Source of the DNA: CAZVJU01 sp964627195
GTDB lineage: Bacteria; Patescibacteriota; Microgenomatia; UBA8517
DNA length: 16,521 nucleotides
Reading direction: 5' to 3'
Assembly: GCA_964627195.1 (NCBI GenBank)
Contig: CAZVJU010000024.1
Span: forward strand, 1-16,521
The translations under genes and the position numbers were made by a program. Within the stretch, counting starts at the first letter, position 1. Every line of letters starts with the position of its first letter. Positions 1 through 5,898 of the stretch are shown one piece after another. The notes beneath the pieces are model-generated. The model did no database searches. It had not been told where the DNA came from and worked only from the letters and a program-made list of their open reading frames with translations.

Positions 1-487
1 GATTGGTAATTTTTACCAATCGTATTGGTTGGGGTGCAGTGAAGCTACCTGAATTTGCTGCATCGTCCAATAAGATACAATCCGGTGCTTGTTGGCATTC
101 TGCTCCGCTTGTCGCTTCCTGTTCCAGCAATTGTTGACGTTGCACTAAAAATACACCTGTCGCGACTCCGCCAATAAGAAGCAATACTCCAAAGATAGTA
201 GCAATTACTTTTTTCCCACCGTATTTTTTTGGTACATGAGGCGAATTAACTACCGCACTCATCTGGCTTTGGGAAGAAGAGTTATCATCGTCTGCCTTTT
301 GAGGAGTAGCGGTTGGCAATATCGTATCGGAAGGCGGAGAGTAAAGTGGTGTGATTGAAGAATCTTGCCCTTCCGTACCGGGAGAATTTTGGTTGTTAGG
401 TGCGGACGGTAAAGTTCCTAAAGGATTATCATTAACGTTTGAGGATGGTACTGAATTTGGACTGGTATTTTGGTTAGGGTCAGACAT
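1..487 (-). CDS. Single-pass surface protein with disordered N-terminus (partial, 3' end outside window)
   Basis: I read about 162 codons from an ATG at 487-485 to the window edge without a stop. The protein starts MSDPNQNTSP. The first ~88 residues are rich in Ser, Pro, Asn, Thr and Gln and are probably disordered. A basic stretch (VPKKYGGKK, ~residues 85-93) leads into one membrane helix (VIATIFGVLLLIGGVATGVFL, ~94-114), then QRQQLLEQEA and the start of an outer domain with a C(x)4C pair (ECQQAPDC). Basic residues before the helix predict N-in, C-out. This architecture, with a helix followed by Q/E-rich VFLVQRQQ, is common among cell-surface proteins of CPR bacteria from general knowledge; the outer domain that would reveal the function is cut off. 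It follows the pilus-type genes on the same strand but has its own promoter-like sequence, so a surface role is inference. Confidence 0.75.
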   Translation of the reverse strand, partial: MSDPNQNTSPNSVPSSNVNDNPLGTLPSAPNNQNSPGTEGQDSSITPLYSPPSDTILPTATPQKADDDNSSSQSQMSAVVNSPHVPKKYGGKKVIATIFGVLLLIGGVATGVFLVQRQQLLEQEATSGAECQQAPDCILLDDAANSGSFTAPQPIRLVKITN

Positions 488-507
488 ATTTATCAAAGAC
501 TACATTA

Positions 508-536
508 ATAATAAGGTTGGCAGTAACTCGAGTCAA
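508..536 (-). promoter_or_regulatory. Promoter for the single-pass surface protein gene
   Basis: On the minus strand TTGACT (536-531), a 17-bp spacer and TATTAT (513-508) form a near-consensus sigma-70 promoter. Transcription would begin about 14 nt before the ATG at 487, and no Shine-Dalgarno sequence is visible in that short leader. The -35 overlaps a small hairpin (534-541 with 549-556) in the 96-bp gap after the preceding gene. Confidence 0.6.
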
Positions 537-583
537 CTAATCTAAATTATTAGTCGATCACTTCAAACTCTTTTGGCTCAAAT

Positions 584-916
584 CTAAGGTGTTACGCTTG
601 GGTTTGGGCTGGCTTCGGCTGACTCAGAGGCTTCTAGCGCTGGCTGGTCAAATTCGACTTCAGGTTGAGTACTAACTTTTTCAGAAGGAAGAAATGGTTC
701 GATCACCTCATTTTCTTCAAAAAAAACTTTACCTTCAAGTTGAGAAAGAGCATTAGTATCCAAAGTGGGTATCAAGGGCTCTAATATTTTAGGGTCGACT
801 TCTACCTGAGATTTTGAAGTAAAGATAGTATAAAGACCGACAAATATCCAGAATACGACAGTGATAGTTGTGCATATTGCTACGGTGACAAGTCGCGGTG
901 CTTTGGATTTATTCAT
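584..916 (-). CDS. Small single-pass membrane protein in a pilus-type cluster
   Basis: 110 residues. Residues 1-9 are short and basic (MNKSKAPRL), then one hydrophobic helix (~10-33, VTVAICTTITVVFWIFVGLYTI), then an acidic, Pro/Ser/Glu-rich tail ending SAEASPNPSVTP. Topology is predicted N-in with the tail outside. The start lies 5 nt after the stop of the PilO-like gene, so the two are almost certainly co-transcribed. I do not recognise the family. By position it could play the part of PilP or a pilus accessory protein, since small helix-plus-tail proteins often accompany PilN/PilO, but no PilP beta domain is visible. Confident as a gene, not as to function. Confidence 0.7.
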   Translation of the reverse strand: MNKSKAPRLVTVAICTTITVVFWIFVGLYTIFTSKSQVEVDPKILEPLIPTLDTNALSQLEGKVFFEENEVIEPFLPSEKVSTQPEVEFDQPALEASESAEASPNPSVTP

Positions 917-921
917 ATTAC

Positions 922-1611
922 TTAGTCGACCTTTATGTAATAGGGTAGTCGTCCTTCTACACTCATTATCAAGGATTTCTTTCCGCTATCTTCCTCTGTA
1001 CTAACTTTTAAAGAATCAATTACGCCAAGCATTCTCAAATTTTCAAAATCTGAAAGAAAATTTGTAAGAGAATTGTAAGTTTCTACTGCTGAAGTTAGTT
1101 CGAAAGAATACGATAACTCTTCAGCCCCTTCAGGCAGTGGATCCACTGCCTTTTTATTTGTTTTTTCCTTATTTCCCGCCTTGCTGAGGAAATCCTGTCC
1201 GAGAATATTGGTTCCGCCGGTAGAAATTCCAAGTATAGCTGGTTGGTATTTTGAAGATAAACCTTCAACTTGTCTTGCGAATACAACAGGTTCTCCCAGA
1301 TTCGGAATGGATGTTCCGAGAAGGATGATTCTCGGCCGTTCTTTGTCAAAGAGTGTTTGCGCCTGTGCCAAATTTCCAATTTTTTGTTCCATTTTTGAAA
1401 TCGTCTCTTCTTTGGAATCTATTTCTTTAATTAACTCAGCTATAGTAAGGAGGGTAGGACGGAGAGCGAAGATCGAAAAAATGGAAATAGTAGTAAGAGA
1501 GAGTAAGATTTCTAAATAAGCCCTAATATCAGTCCTTTCTTTATATCTTCCCATCACATTCAAGAAGTATGATCTATATCGAAGATAATTATTTCGCCAA
1601 CTGGGATACAT
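922..1611 (-). CDS. pilO: PilO-like type IV pilus inner-membrane assembly protein
   Basis: 229 residues. A ~30-residue cytoplasmic N-terminus (MYPSWRNNYLRYRSYFLNVM) precedes one helix (~34-55), a coiled-coil segment (~57-90, LIKEIDSKEETISKMEQKIG) and a C-terminal alpha/beta domain with the PilO-type element SYSFELTSAVETYNSLTNFL and a closing strand pair. PilO pairs with PilN to form the alignment subcomplex of type IV pili or type II secretion systems at the inner membrane. Placement rests on this architecture and on the PilN-like gene ending 5 nt upstream. A linker of ~25 polar residues (AGNKEKTNKKAVDPLPEGAEE) is unusual. The symbol is given by family resemblance only; sequence conservation in PilO is low. 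Confidence 0.65.
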   Translation of the reverse strand: MYPSWRNNYLRYRSYFLNVMGRYKERTDIRAYLEILLSLTTISIFSIFALRPTLLTIAELIKEIDSKEETISKMEQKIGNLAQAQTLFDKERPRIILLGTSIPNLGEPVVFARQVEGLSSKYQPAILGISTGGTNILGQDFLSKAGNKEKTNKKAVDPLPEGAEELSYSFELTSAVETYNSLTNFLSDFENLRMLGVIDSLKVSTEEDSGKKSLIMSVEGRLPYYIKVD

Positions 1612-1616
1612 AGTAA

Positions 1617-2180
1617 TTAGTTTTCCTCCTTTATTGCAGTCGTATTTGCCGATAATTTAAAGATAAGTAAATCCGGGTTACTTACTGCCGTACTAACAGC
1701 CGAAAGTCCGATTTCTTGAAATGCACCACTTTCCTGCAGGTTTACAATGAGTTGTTGAATACTCTGTTCATTGGGAGTCATTCCCTCGATTGTGAAGATA
1801 TCTCCGCCGAAGGTAACCGAAGTTAAGAAAAGATCATCAGGTAGATATGAAGTAATTGTTTTTAAAGAGGCAGATAACGATTTTCCTTTAGATGTTAGTT
1901 CTGAAAAGATAGCAAGTTTCTTTTGCGTGTCTTTAAAGTCCCTCTCAAAAGAAGAAGATGCTTTAAGGAGAGCCTGTTCTTCTTCTATTTTTTCGTTTAA
2001 GTCGGAGTTTTGAGCGTCAAGCCAAAATCGGGACAAAAATGCAATCATGACGATAATTTCAGTCACAATCACTATAATTCTAAACGTAGATAATATCCAG
2101 GCTAATACCCTACCTGTTGTAGTAGCCTCAAATCCTTTTTGAGGAAGAAGATTAATTCCGGATTGTTTTCGGGCAGACAT
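1617..2180 (-). CDS. pilN: PilN-like type IV pilus assembly protein
   Basis: 187 residues from the ATG at 2180. An in-frame ATG 9 codons upstream exists, but this start places MSARKQSGINLLPQKGFE at the N-terminus, and the INLLP motif near the start is typical of PilN, where it docks to PilM. One helix follows (~30-52, IIVIVTEIIVMIAFLSRFWL), then a coiled coil (~53-90, DLNEKIEEEQALLKASSS) and a small C-terminal domain (SYLPDDLFLTSVTFGGDIF, then IEGMTPNEQSIQQLIVNLQE) matching the PilN periplasmic fold. No pilM lies directly upstream; rpsT is there instead, so the usual pilMNO order is broken here. Likely partner: the PilO-like protein 5 nt downstream. Confidence 0.72.
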   Translation of the reverse strand: MSARKQSGINLLPQKGFEATTTGRVLAWILSTFRIIVIVTEIIVMIAFLSRFWLDAQNSDLNEKIEEEQALLKASSSFERDFKDTQKKLAIFSELTSKGKSLSASLKTITSYLPDDLFLTSVTFGGDIFTIEGMTPNEQSIQQLIVNLQESGAFQEIGLSAVSTAVSNPDLLIFKLSANTTAIKEEN

Positions 2181-2191
2181 AGACGCTTCGT

Positions 2192-2221
2192 ATAGTACAA
2201 AGAGCAAAGAACAAAGTACAA
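2192..2221 (-). promoter_or_regulatory. Possible promoter of the pilN-pilO operon
   Basis: Minus strand TTGTAC (2221-2216), 18-bp spacer, TACTAT (2197-2192). The -10 ends 11 bp before the pilN ATG, giving a near-leaderless mRNA. The -35 lies inside the repeated CAAAG/CTTTG words described separately. Match to consensus is moderate. Confidence 0.35.
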
Positions 2222-2280
2222 AGAATGTAAAAATTAGATTTCTTTTTCTTTCTTTGCACTATGCATTTTGCACTTTGTTC
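2195..2280. repeat. Imperfect inverted word-repeat element between rpsT and pilN
   Basis: The gap holds repeated short words: CAAAG four times (2198-2225), and TTTGCACT twice (2253-2260 and 2267-2274). The two halves are complementary: GAACAAAGTAC (2209-2219) pairs with GCACTTTGTTC (2270-2280), 10 of 11 positions. It resembles the inverted elements at 2676-2750 and 14381-14452 in layout, though not in sequence. Confidence 0.5.
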
Positions 2281-2323
2281 TAGTCTACTTTCAATATACC
2301 ATAAGAAAGGAAGTGAAAGAAGA

Positions 2324-2665
2324 TTATTTCTTTCTGCCAGAGGCGCCGGCCATAGGCTGGTCGTTCTTTGGACGAGGTCGTCCTTTGGACGATTTTGGAG
2401 TCTTTTTAGTATTCTTCCCCCAGACTATTTTTTTTGGTAAAAGCTTTGAAAGAGATCTTTTGATGCGGGCTGCTTTATTTTTGTGAATTGTATGAGTTTT
2501 TGCTGCACGATCAGCAAAAGAGATTGCTTTTTTTAAGTCAGCTTCGCGTTTACCTTTTTTTGCAACTCGAATATTTATCTCAAGCATCGAGAGTACTTTT
2601 TTATTTACAATTTCTTTTCTTCTCGAGCCTCTTAAAGCTCTTTTTGCGGTTTTAGTTACAGGCAC
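2324..2665 (-). CDS. rpsT: 30S ribosomal protein S20
   Basis: 113 residues. The N-terminus (MPVTKTAKRALRGSRRKEIV) and the Lys/Arg-rich helical body with DLKKAISFADRAAKTHTIHKNKAARIKRSL match bacterial S20, which binds 16S rRNA early in 30S assembly. The start is a GTG at 2665-2663: an in-frame TAA lies five codons upstream, and the conserved N-terminus begins here. No Shine-Dalgarno is visible (ACTAAA precedes the GTG). The protein is about 25 residues longer than the usual ~88 because of a basic Pro/Gly/Ser tail (KNTKKTPKSSKGRPRPKN) ending GASGRKK. It is transcribed away from murJ and towards the pilus-type genes. Confidence 0.9.
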   Translation of the reverse strand: MPVTKTAKRALRGSRRKEIVNKKVLSMLEINIRVAKKGKREADLKKAISFADRAAKTHTIHKNKAARIKRSLSKLLPKKIVWGKNTKKTPKSSKGRPRPKNDQPMAGASGRKK

Positions 2666-2675
2666 TTTAGTTATC

Positions 2676-2750
2676 GGTTAGTTTGTTAATTAGTTACTTT
2701 GTAAGAATATTTTTTGCAAAAACAACGAAGTAACTAATTAACTAATAACC
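2676..2750. repeat. Inverted repeat in the rpsT/murJ divergent region
   Basis: AAGTAACTAATTAAC occurs at 2728-2742 and its exact complement at 2685-2699, a perfect 15-bp inverted repeat extended imperfectly to ~23 bp per arm (2676-2699 and 2728-2750). The centre holds a second small palindrome, TTTTTGCAAAAA (2711-2722). The right arm supplies the probable -35 of murJ. It may fold as a cruciform or hairpin, act as a shared operator for the divergent genes, or be a mobile repeat remnant. Confidence 0.7.
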
Positions 2751-2766
2751 ATTTTGTGAGTATAAT
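2738..2766 (+). promoter_or_regulatory. Promoter of murJ
   Basis: TTAACT (2738-2743), 17-bp spacer, perfect TATAAT (2761-2766). Transcription would start near 2773, about 25 nt before the murJ ATG, and the leader shows no Shine-Dalgarno sequence. The -35 is part of the TAACTAAT word of the inverted repeat. Confidence 0.6.
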
Positions 2767-2797
2767 CTAACAAGCCTAAAATTTCAACAATATCAAG

Positions 2798-4501
2798 ATG
2801 GTAAATAGATTTTTAAAGCAGGGGAAAGATATTTTGACTTCTCAGCAAAACTCAATTCTTTCCGCAGCAAGTGTCATTACGGTGATGATTGTTTTCTCAC
2901 AAATTTTCGGTTTAGTGCGGCAGTGGACAATCCTGAAATATCTAGGCAAAGAGAACTTTTCTTTGTTTATGGCTGCTTTTAGACTTCCTGACTTGGTATT
3001 TGAAGTCTTTGCGTTTGGGGCTTTTTCGGCTGCTTTGATTCCAGTTTTTACTAAATATCTTAAAAAAGATCAAAAAATGGCATGGGATACAGCTTCACGG
3101 GTGGCAAACATAGGACTTATTATTTTTCTTTTTTTTGCAATAGTTTTTGGGATTTTTTCATACCATTTTTATTCGGTAGTTGCTTTTGGTTTCAACGAGG
3201 CCGATACGATTTTAGTATCTCAAGTTGCCAGAGTGATCTTTTTGGCTCAAGGGTTTTTTGTCATAAGCTATGTCATAACGGGAGTTTTGGAATCATCTCG
3301 CAGATTTCTTGTCCCAGCATTAGCGCCAATTTTTTATAACATTGGAATTATCGCAGGAACACTTCTTCTTTCAAAATCTCTGGGAATCTACGCACCTGCA
3401 GTTGGAGTAGTCTTCGGGGCAATAGTGCATCTCGCTATCCAACTTCCGGTTGCCTATAAACTGGGTTTTCGTTTTACTTCCCACTTGATTCCAAATGAGG
3501 GAGTGAAAGAAGTAGGAAGACTGGCAGCCCCGCGTTTTATAGATCTTGGTGTTCTTCAAATCCAAAAATCAGCTGAGCTCTTTTTCTCATCTATCATTTC
3601 TCTCGCCTCATACGCCTATCTTAACTTAGCAAATTCACTTCAGTCGATTCCGACCATGCTTTTTGGTATATCCCTAGCTAAAGCTGCATTGGTGTCTTTA
3701 TCTCACCAAGATGACATGAAGGAGTTCAGGAGAATATTTTCATCTACTTTAAATCAAATGATGTTTATGGTTGTCCCAGTCTCAGCTTTTATGCTCGTTC
3801 TTAGAATTCCAATTGTTCGTCTTACGTATGGGACAAGTCATTCACTCGACTGGGATGCTACTGTCCAGATAGGACTACTTCTTTCCAGTTTTGCTCTTGG
3901 GATTCCGCTTCAAGCTGCTCTGGCACTTATCTCACGAGCATTTTATGCCCGGCATGATACTAAAACTCCGGTTATAATCTCCATTATTGATGTAGTTCTT
4001 ACCTTAATTCTTGAGGCGTTTTTTGTTCTATATCTGCATTTTCCTGTTTGGTCTGTGGCTTTAGCAAATACACTTGCGGCTTTTGTACAAGTTTCAGTTT
4101 TATATCTTCTTTTGGCTGAAAAAATTGGAAGTGCTAAACTTTCAACTCTTATGCCAACCATAAGATCTTGTCTTTTCTCAGTCATTGCAGCAACAAGCAT
4201 GTTTTTCACTCTTAAATTTTTTGACAGATCTGTTTGGATAAAGAAGCTTTCTTTTTTGAGCGGTTTATCTCTTAATATTCCTTTTGAGAAATTTGTCTTG
4301 GATACCCGTTATACCTTTAATCTTATTATCTTGACCTTTTTTGTGACAGTTTTAGGAGCCGGGATTTATCTAACCCTTTCCTGGTTATTTAAGGTAGATG
4401 AACTTTCAAATTTGATAAGACTGGTAATTCGGAGAAAAACAGTACTGGTTCCGACAGAAAAAGAAGCAATCATGACTTCTACGACCGAAGATCAGACTTG
4501 A
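2798..4501 (+). CDS. murJ: Lipid II flippase MurJ (MviN family)
   Basis: 567 residues with about 14 hydrophobic helices. The N-terminal part shows the MviN/MurJ pattern: SQIFGLVRQWTILKYLG, then FMAAFRLPDLVFEVFAFGAF and SAALIPVF, followed by VLESSRRFLVPALAPIFYNI. The family moves undecaprenyl-linked lipid II to the outer face of the cytoplasmic membrane for peptidoglycan synthesis. A loop after the last helix gives a short basic cytoplasmic tail (VIRRKTVLVPTEKEAIMTST). Length and helix count fit the family (~510-550 residues). The ATG at 2798 follows the TATAAT promoter. Its stop codon overlaps the first of two TTGACA hexamers upstream of hrcA (4498-4503), so transcription may run on into the heat-shock block. 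Confidence 0.9.
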   Translation: MVNRFLKQGKDILTSQQNSILSAASVITVMIVFSQIFGLVRQWTILKYLGKENFSLFMAAFRLPDLVFEVFAFGAFSAALIPVFTKYLKKDQKMAWDTASRVANIGLIIFLFFAIVFGIFSYHFYSVVAFGFNEADTILVSQVARVIFLAQGFFVISYVITGVLESSRRFLVPALAPIFYNIGIIAGTLLLSKSLGIYAPAVGVVFGAIVHLAIQLPVAYKLGFRFTSHLIPNEGVKEVGRLAAPRFIDLGVLQIQKSAELFFSSIISLASYAYLNLANSLQSIPTMLFGISLAKAALVSLSHQDDMKEFRRIFSSTLNQMMFMVVPVSAFMLVLRIPIVRLTYGTSHSLDWDATVQIGLLLSSFALGIPLQAALALISRAFYARHDTKTPVIISIIDVVLTLILEAFFVLYLHFPVWSVALANTLAAFVQVSVLYLLLAEKIGSAKLSTLMPTIRSCLFSVIAATSMFFTLKFFDRSVWIKKLSFLSGLSLNIPFEKFVLDTRYTFNLIILTFFVTVLGAGIYLTLSWLFKVDELSNLIRLVIRRKTVLVPTEKEAIMTSTTEDQT

Positions 4502-4510
4502 CAAAAGTAC

Positions 4511-4539
4511 TTGACATACTTTAGCACTCATGATAACCT
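4511..4539 (+). promoter_or_regulatory. Likely promoter of hrcA-grpE-dnaK
   Basis: A perfect -35 TTGACA lies at 4511-4516. The -10 is less clear: GATAAC at 4532-4537 (15-bp spacer) or TAACCT at 4534-4539 (17-bp spacer), both inside the CIRCE spacer. A second TTGACA at 4498-4503 has no good -10. The layout, with the -35 just before the left CIRCE arm and the -10 in the spacer, is usual for HrcA-repressed promoters. Confidence 0.5.
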
Positions 4540-4547
4540 TCTGCTAA
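4521..4547 (+). promoter_or_regulatory. CIRCE-like HrcA operator upstream of hrcA
   Basis: The CIRCE consensus is TTAGCACTC-N9-GAGTGCTAA. Here the left arm TTAGCACTC (4521-4529) is perfect, the spacer is exactly 9 bp and the right arm TTCTGCTAA (4539-4547) matches 6 of 9. It sits next to hrcA, as expected for autoregulation. HrcA would bind here and release on heat stress. Confidence 0.8.
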
Positions 4548-4550
4548 CTC

Positions 4551-4614
4551 TTCGACTTCGCTCAGGGCAAGTCCTTCTAAAAAAATTTGTGGTGAGCGAG
4601 CGAAGTGAGTCGAA
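4551..4614. repeat. REP-like palindromic repeat inserted before hrcA
   Basis: The left arm TTCGACTTCGCTC (4551-4563) pairs with GAGCGAA (4598-4604) and GTCGAA (4609-4614), separated by a 4-nt bulge GTGA, giving 13 base pairs around a 34-nt loop. Elements of this TTCGACTTCGCTCAGG type recur in many bacterial genomes, and their translation as CPERSRRV is a familiar spurious ORF signature (seen here on the minus strand). The right arm ends 2 nt before the hrcA ATG and holds its only Shine-Dalgarno-like bases (AAGTGAG, 4603-4609). Confidence 0.65.
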
Positions 4615-4616
4615 CC

Positions 4617-5351
4617 ATGACTGATGCATTATCAGCACGCCAAACACATATCTTAAAGTCCCTGATAGATGAATACATCGAGACAGCGGAAGCCGTTGGT
4701 TCAGAAAGCTTAGAGAAGAAGTATAGTTTGGGTATTTCTCCGGCAACTATTAGAAACGAGATGGTTACGCTAACTAAAATGGGCTACCTTCGACAGCTTC
4801 ATACTTCAGCCGGCCGTATTCCTTCCCCCAGTGCCATGAAGTTTTATATCGACCAGCTTATGGAGGAAAAGCAGATGAGTTTAGCTGAAGAAGTAAAGGC
4901 AAAAGAGGATGTGTTAGGAGCAAGAAATGATTATGGTGAACTTCTTAACGAAGTAACTCACGCCCTATCTCAGGTAACTTCCTCACTTGCGGTTTGCACT
5001 CTTGATAACGAGGACAGAGTTTGGCATGCCGGGTACGCGAATGTATTTTTGAATCCCGAATTTAACAATTTAGAGTCCACTGCTTCGCTTTTTTCATTTC
5101 TCGAGGAAGTTCAAAGTATGCATGAACTTTTCTTTCGAAGAATGACCGGAAGTTCCCCTGTGGAAGTAGTTTTCGGTGAGGAGTTGGGTTGGCCGGGATT
5201 TCGTCCTGTTGGCGTAGTTGGGGCACACTTTACCTTGCAGGGTAAGTATGGAGCCCTAGGAGTAATCGGACCGACCAGTCTTCCTTATTCCCGAGTCATT
5301 CCCGTAATAAGATATTTTAAAGAACTTATTGAAGAAGTTGGGGTAAAATGA
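4617..5351 (+). CDS. hrcA: Heat-inducible transcription repressor HrcA (short form)
   Basis: 244 residues from the ATG at 4617. A GTG at 4605 is in frame, but it lies inside the palindromic repeat, and MTDALSARQTHILKSLIDEY is the expected HrcA N-terminus. The winged-helix part includes EAVGSESLEKKY, the helix SPATIRNEMVTLTKMGYL and the wing HTSAGRIPSPSAMKFYIDQL (~residues 30-80). The C-terminal GAF-like domain ends GKYGALGVIGPTSLPYSRVI then PVIRYFKEL. HrcA represses chaperone operons by binding CIRCE. The usual length is ~340; about 100 residues are missing between the two ends, where the inserted dimerisation domain normally lies. The stop overlaps the grpE start (ATGA), so translation is coupled. 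Confidence 0.9.
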   Translation: MTDALSARQTHILKSLIDEYIETAEAVGSESLEKKYSLGISPATIRNEMVTLTKMGYLRQLHTSAGRIPSPSAMKFYIDQLMEEKQMSLAEEVKAKEDVLGARNDYGELLNEVTHALSQVTSSLAVCTLDNEDRVWHAGYANVFLNPEFNNLESTASLFSFLEEVQSMHELFFRRMTGSSPVEVVFGEELGWPGFRPVGVVGAHFTLQGKYGALGVIGPTSLPYSRVIPVIRYFKELIEEVGVK

Positions 5352-5788
5352 AAAAGATAAAGACAACAAGGGAGGCAGAGGAACTGAAGAATCAACTTGC
5401 CCGGGCATTGGCTGACTACGACAATTTGAGAAAAAGAGTCGAGCGGGAAAGTCAGGAGGTTATAAAACTAGCCAGTATAACTTTTTTTACAAGACTTTTG
5501 CCTGTCATCGATACACTTTATCTGGCTTACGATCACTTGAAGGATGATGGTTTAAAACAAATACTTAGCCAGCTAGAAAAAATTTTAGAAGAGGAGAGAA
5601 TAGTTAAAATTACCATTAATCAAGGTGATACATATGATGCGAATTTGGAGGAAGTTGTTGACATAGAGGAAGTAAAAGATAAAGATAATAAAGGAAAAAT
5701 TGCAGAAGTATTATTAAACGGTTGGATGATGAAAGATGGCCCTGTCATAAGACCGGCAAAAGTGAAAGTATATGGAGATCAAGTTTAG
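5348..5788 (+). CDS. grpE: Nucleotide exchange factor GrpE
   Basis: 146 residues. A long N-terminal helix (EAEELKNQLARALADYDNLR, then KRVERESQEV) leads to LLPVIDTLYLAYDHL and the C-terminal beta domain with GDTYDANLEEVVDIEEV and GWMMKDGPVIRPAKVKVYGD, all matching GrpE. It releases ADP from DnaK and closes the chaperone cycle. It lacks the acidic N-terminal extension of E. coli GrpE (197 residues), a common reduction in small genomes. ATG overlaps the hrcA stop by 4 nt. Its own stop codon (5786-5788) is part of the 28-bp sequence repeated again just before dnaK. Confidence 0.93.
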   Translation: MKKIKTTREAEELKNQLARALADYDNLRKRVERESQEVIKLASITFFTRLLPVIDTLYLAYDHLKDDGLKQILSQLEKILEEERIVKITINQGDTYDANLEEVVDIEEVKDKDNKGKIAEVLLNGWMMKDGPVIRPAKVKVYGDQV

Positions 5789-5898
5789 AAAGGAAATTAT
5801 ATGAGCAAAATAATAAGCCGAGCTTGGCCAAAGAGTACTTTGGTAAGCCGAGCTTGGCACTTTTGCGCTATTTAGAAAGGAAATTATATGAGCAAAAT
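5784..5898 (+). repeat. 28-bp direct repeat flanking a hairpin insert at the grpE/dnaK junction
   Basis: Positions 5784-5811 and 5871-5898 are identical over 28 bp, covering the grpE stop, the ribosome site AGAAAGGA and the first codons ATGAGCAAAAT of dnaK. The repeat period is 87 bp (29 codons). The 59 bp between copies contains TAAGCCGAGCTTGGC twice (5814-5828, 5844-5858). As RNA the two copies pair over 12 bp (5817-5828 with 5847-5858, two G-U pairs), enclosing an inner CAAAG/CTTTG stem (5829-5833 with 5838-5842) and loop AGTA. It looks like a repeat element insertion with target duplication, or a slippage duplication. Confidence 0.85.
5801..5875 (+). CDS. 24-codon leader ORF created by duplication of the dnaK start
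   Basis: The first repeat copy supplies a good ribosome site (AGAAAGGA, 5787-5794) and an ATG identical to that of dnaK. The frame runs MSKIISRAWPKSTLVSRAWH then FCAI and stops at TAG 5873-5875, which is the copied grpE stop. Ribosomes would terminate 12 nt before the dnaK ATG, so the ORF could couple translation of grpE to dnaK or melt the hairpin it runs through. The peptide itself (SRAW repeated at a 10-residue spacing) has no recognised function. Whether it is translated is not shown. Confidence 0.4.
   Translation: MSKIISRAWPKSTLVSRAWHFCAI

Noticed and set aside
584..2180. Type II secretion (gspL/gspM) instead of pilus genes
   Set aside because: INLLP at the N-terminus and the coupled PilN/PilO order fit type IV pili better, though the two systems are homologous.
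4605..4616. GTG at 4605 as the hrcA start
   Set aside because: It lies inside the repeat arm and would add MSRT before a conserved N-terminus; the ATG at 4617 is preferred.
4528..4746. Minus-strand frame containing TCPERSRRV
   Set aside because: This is the known spurious translation of the palindromic TTCGACTTCGCTCA repeat and overlaps the start of hrcA.
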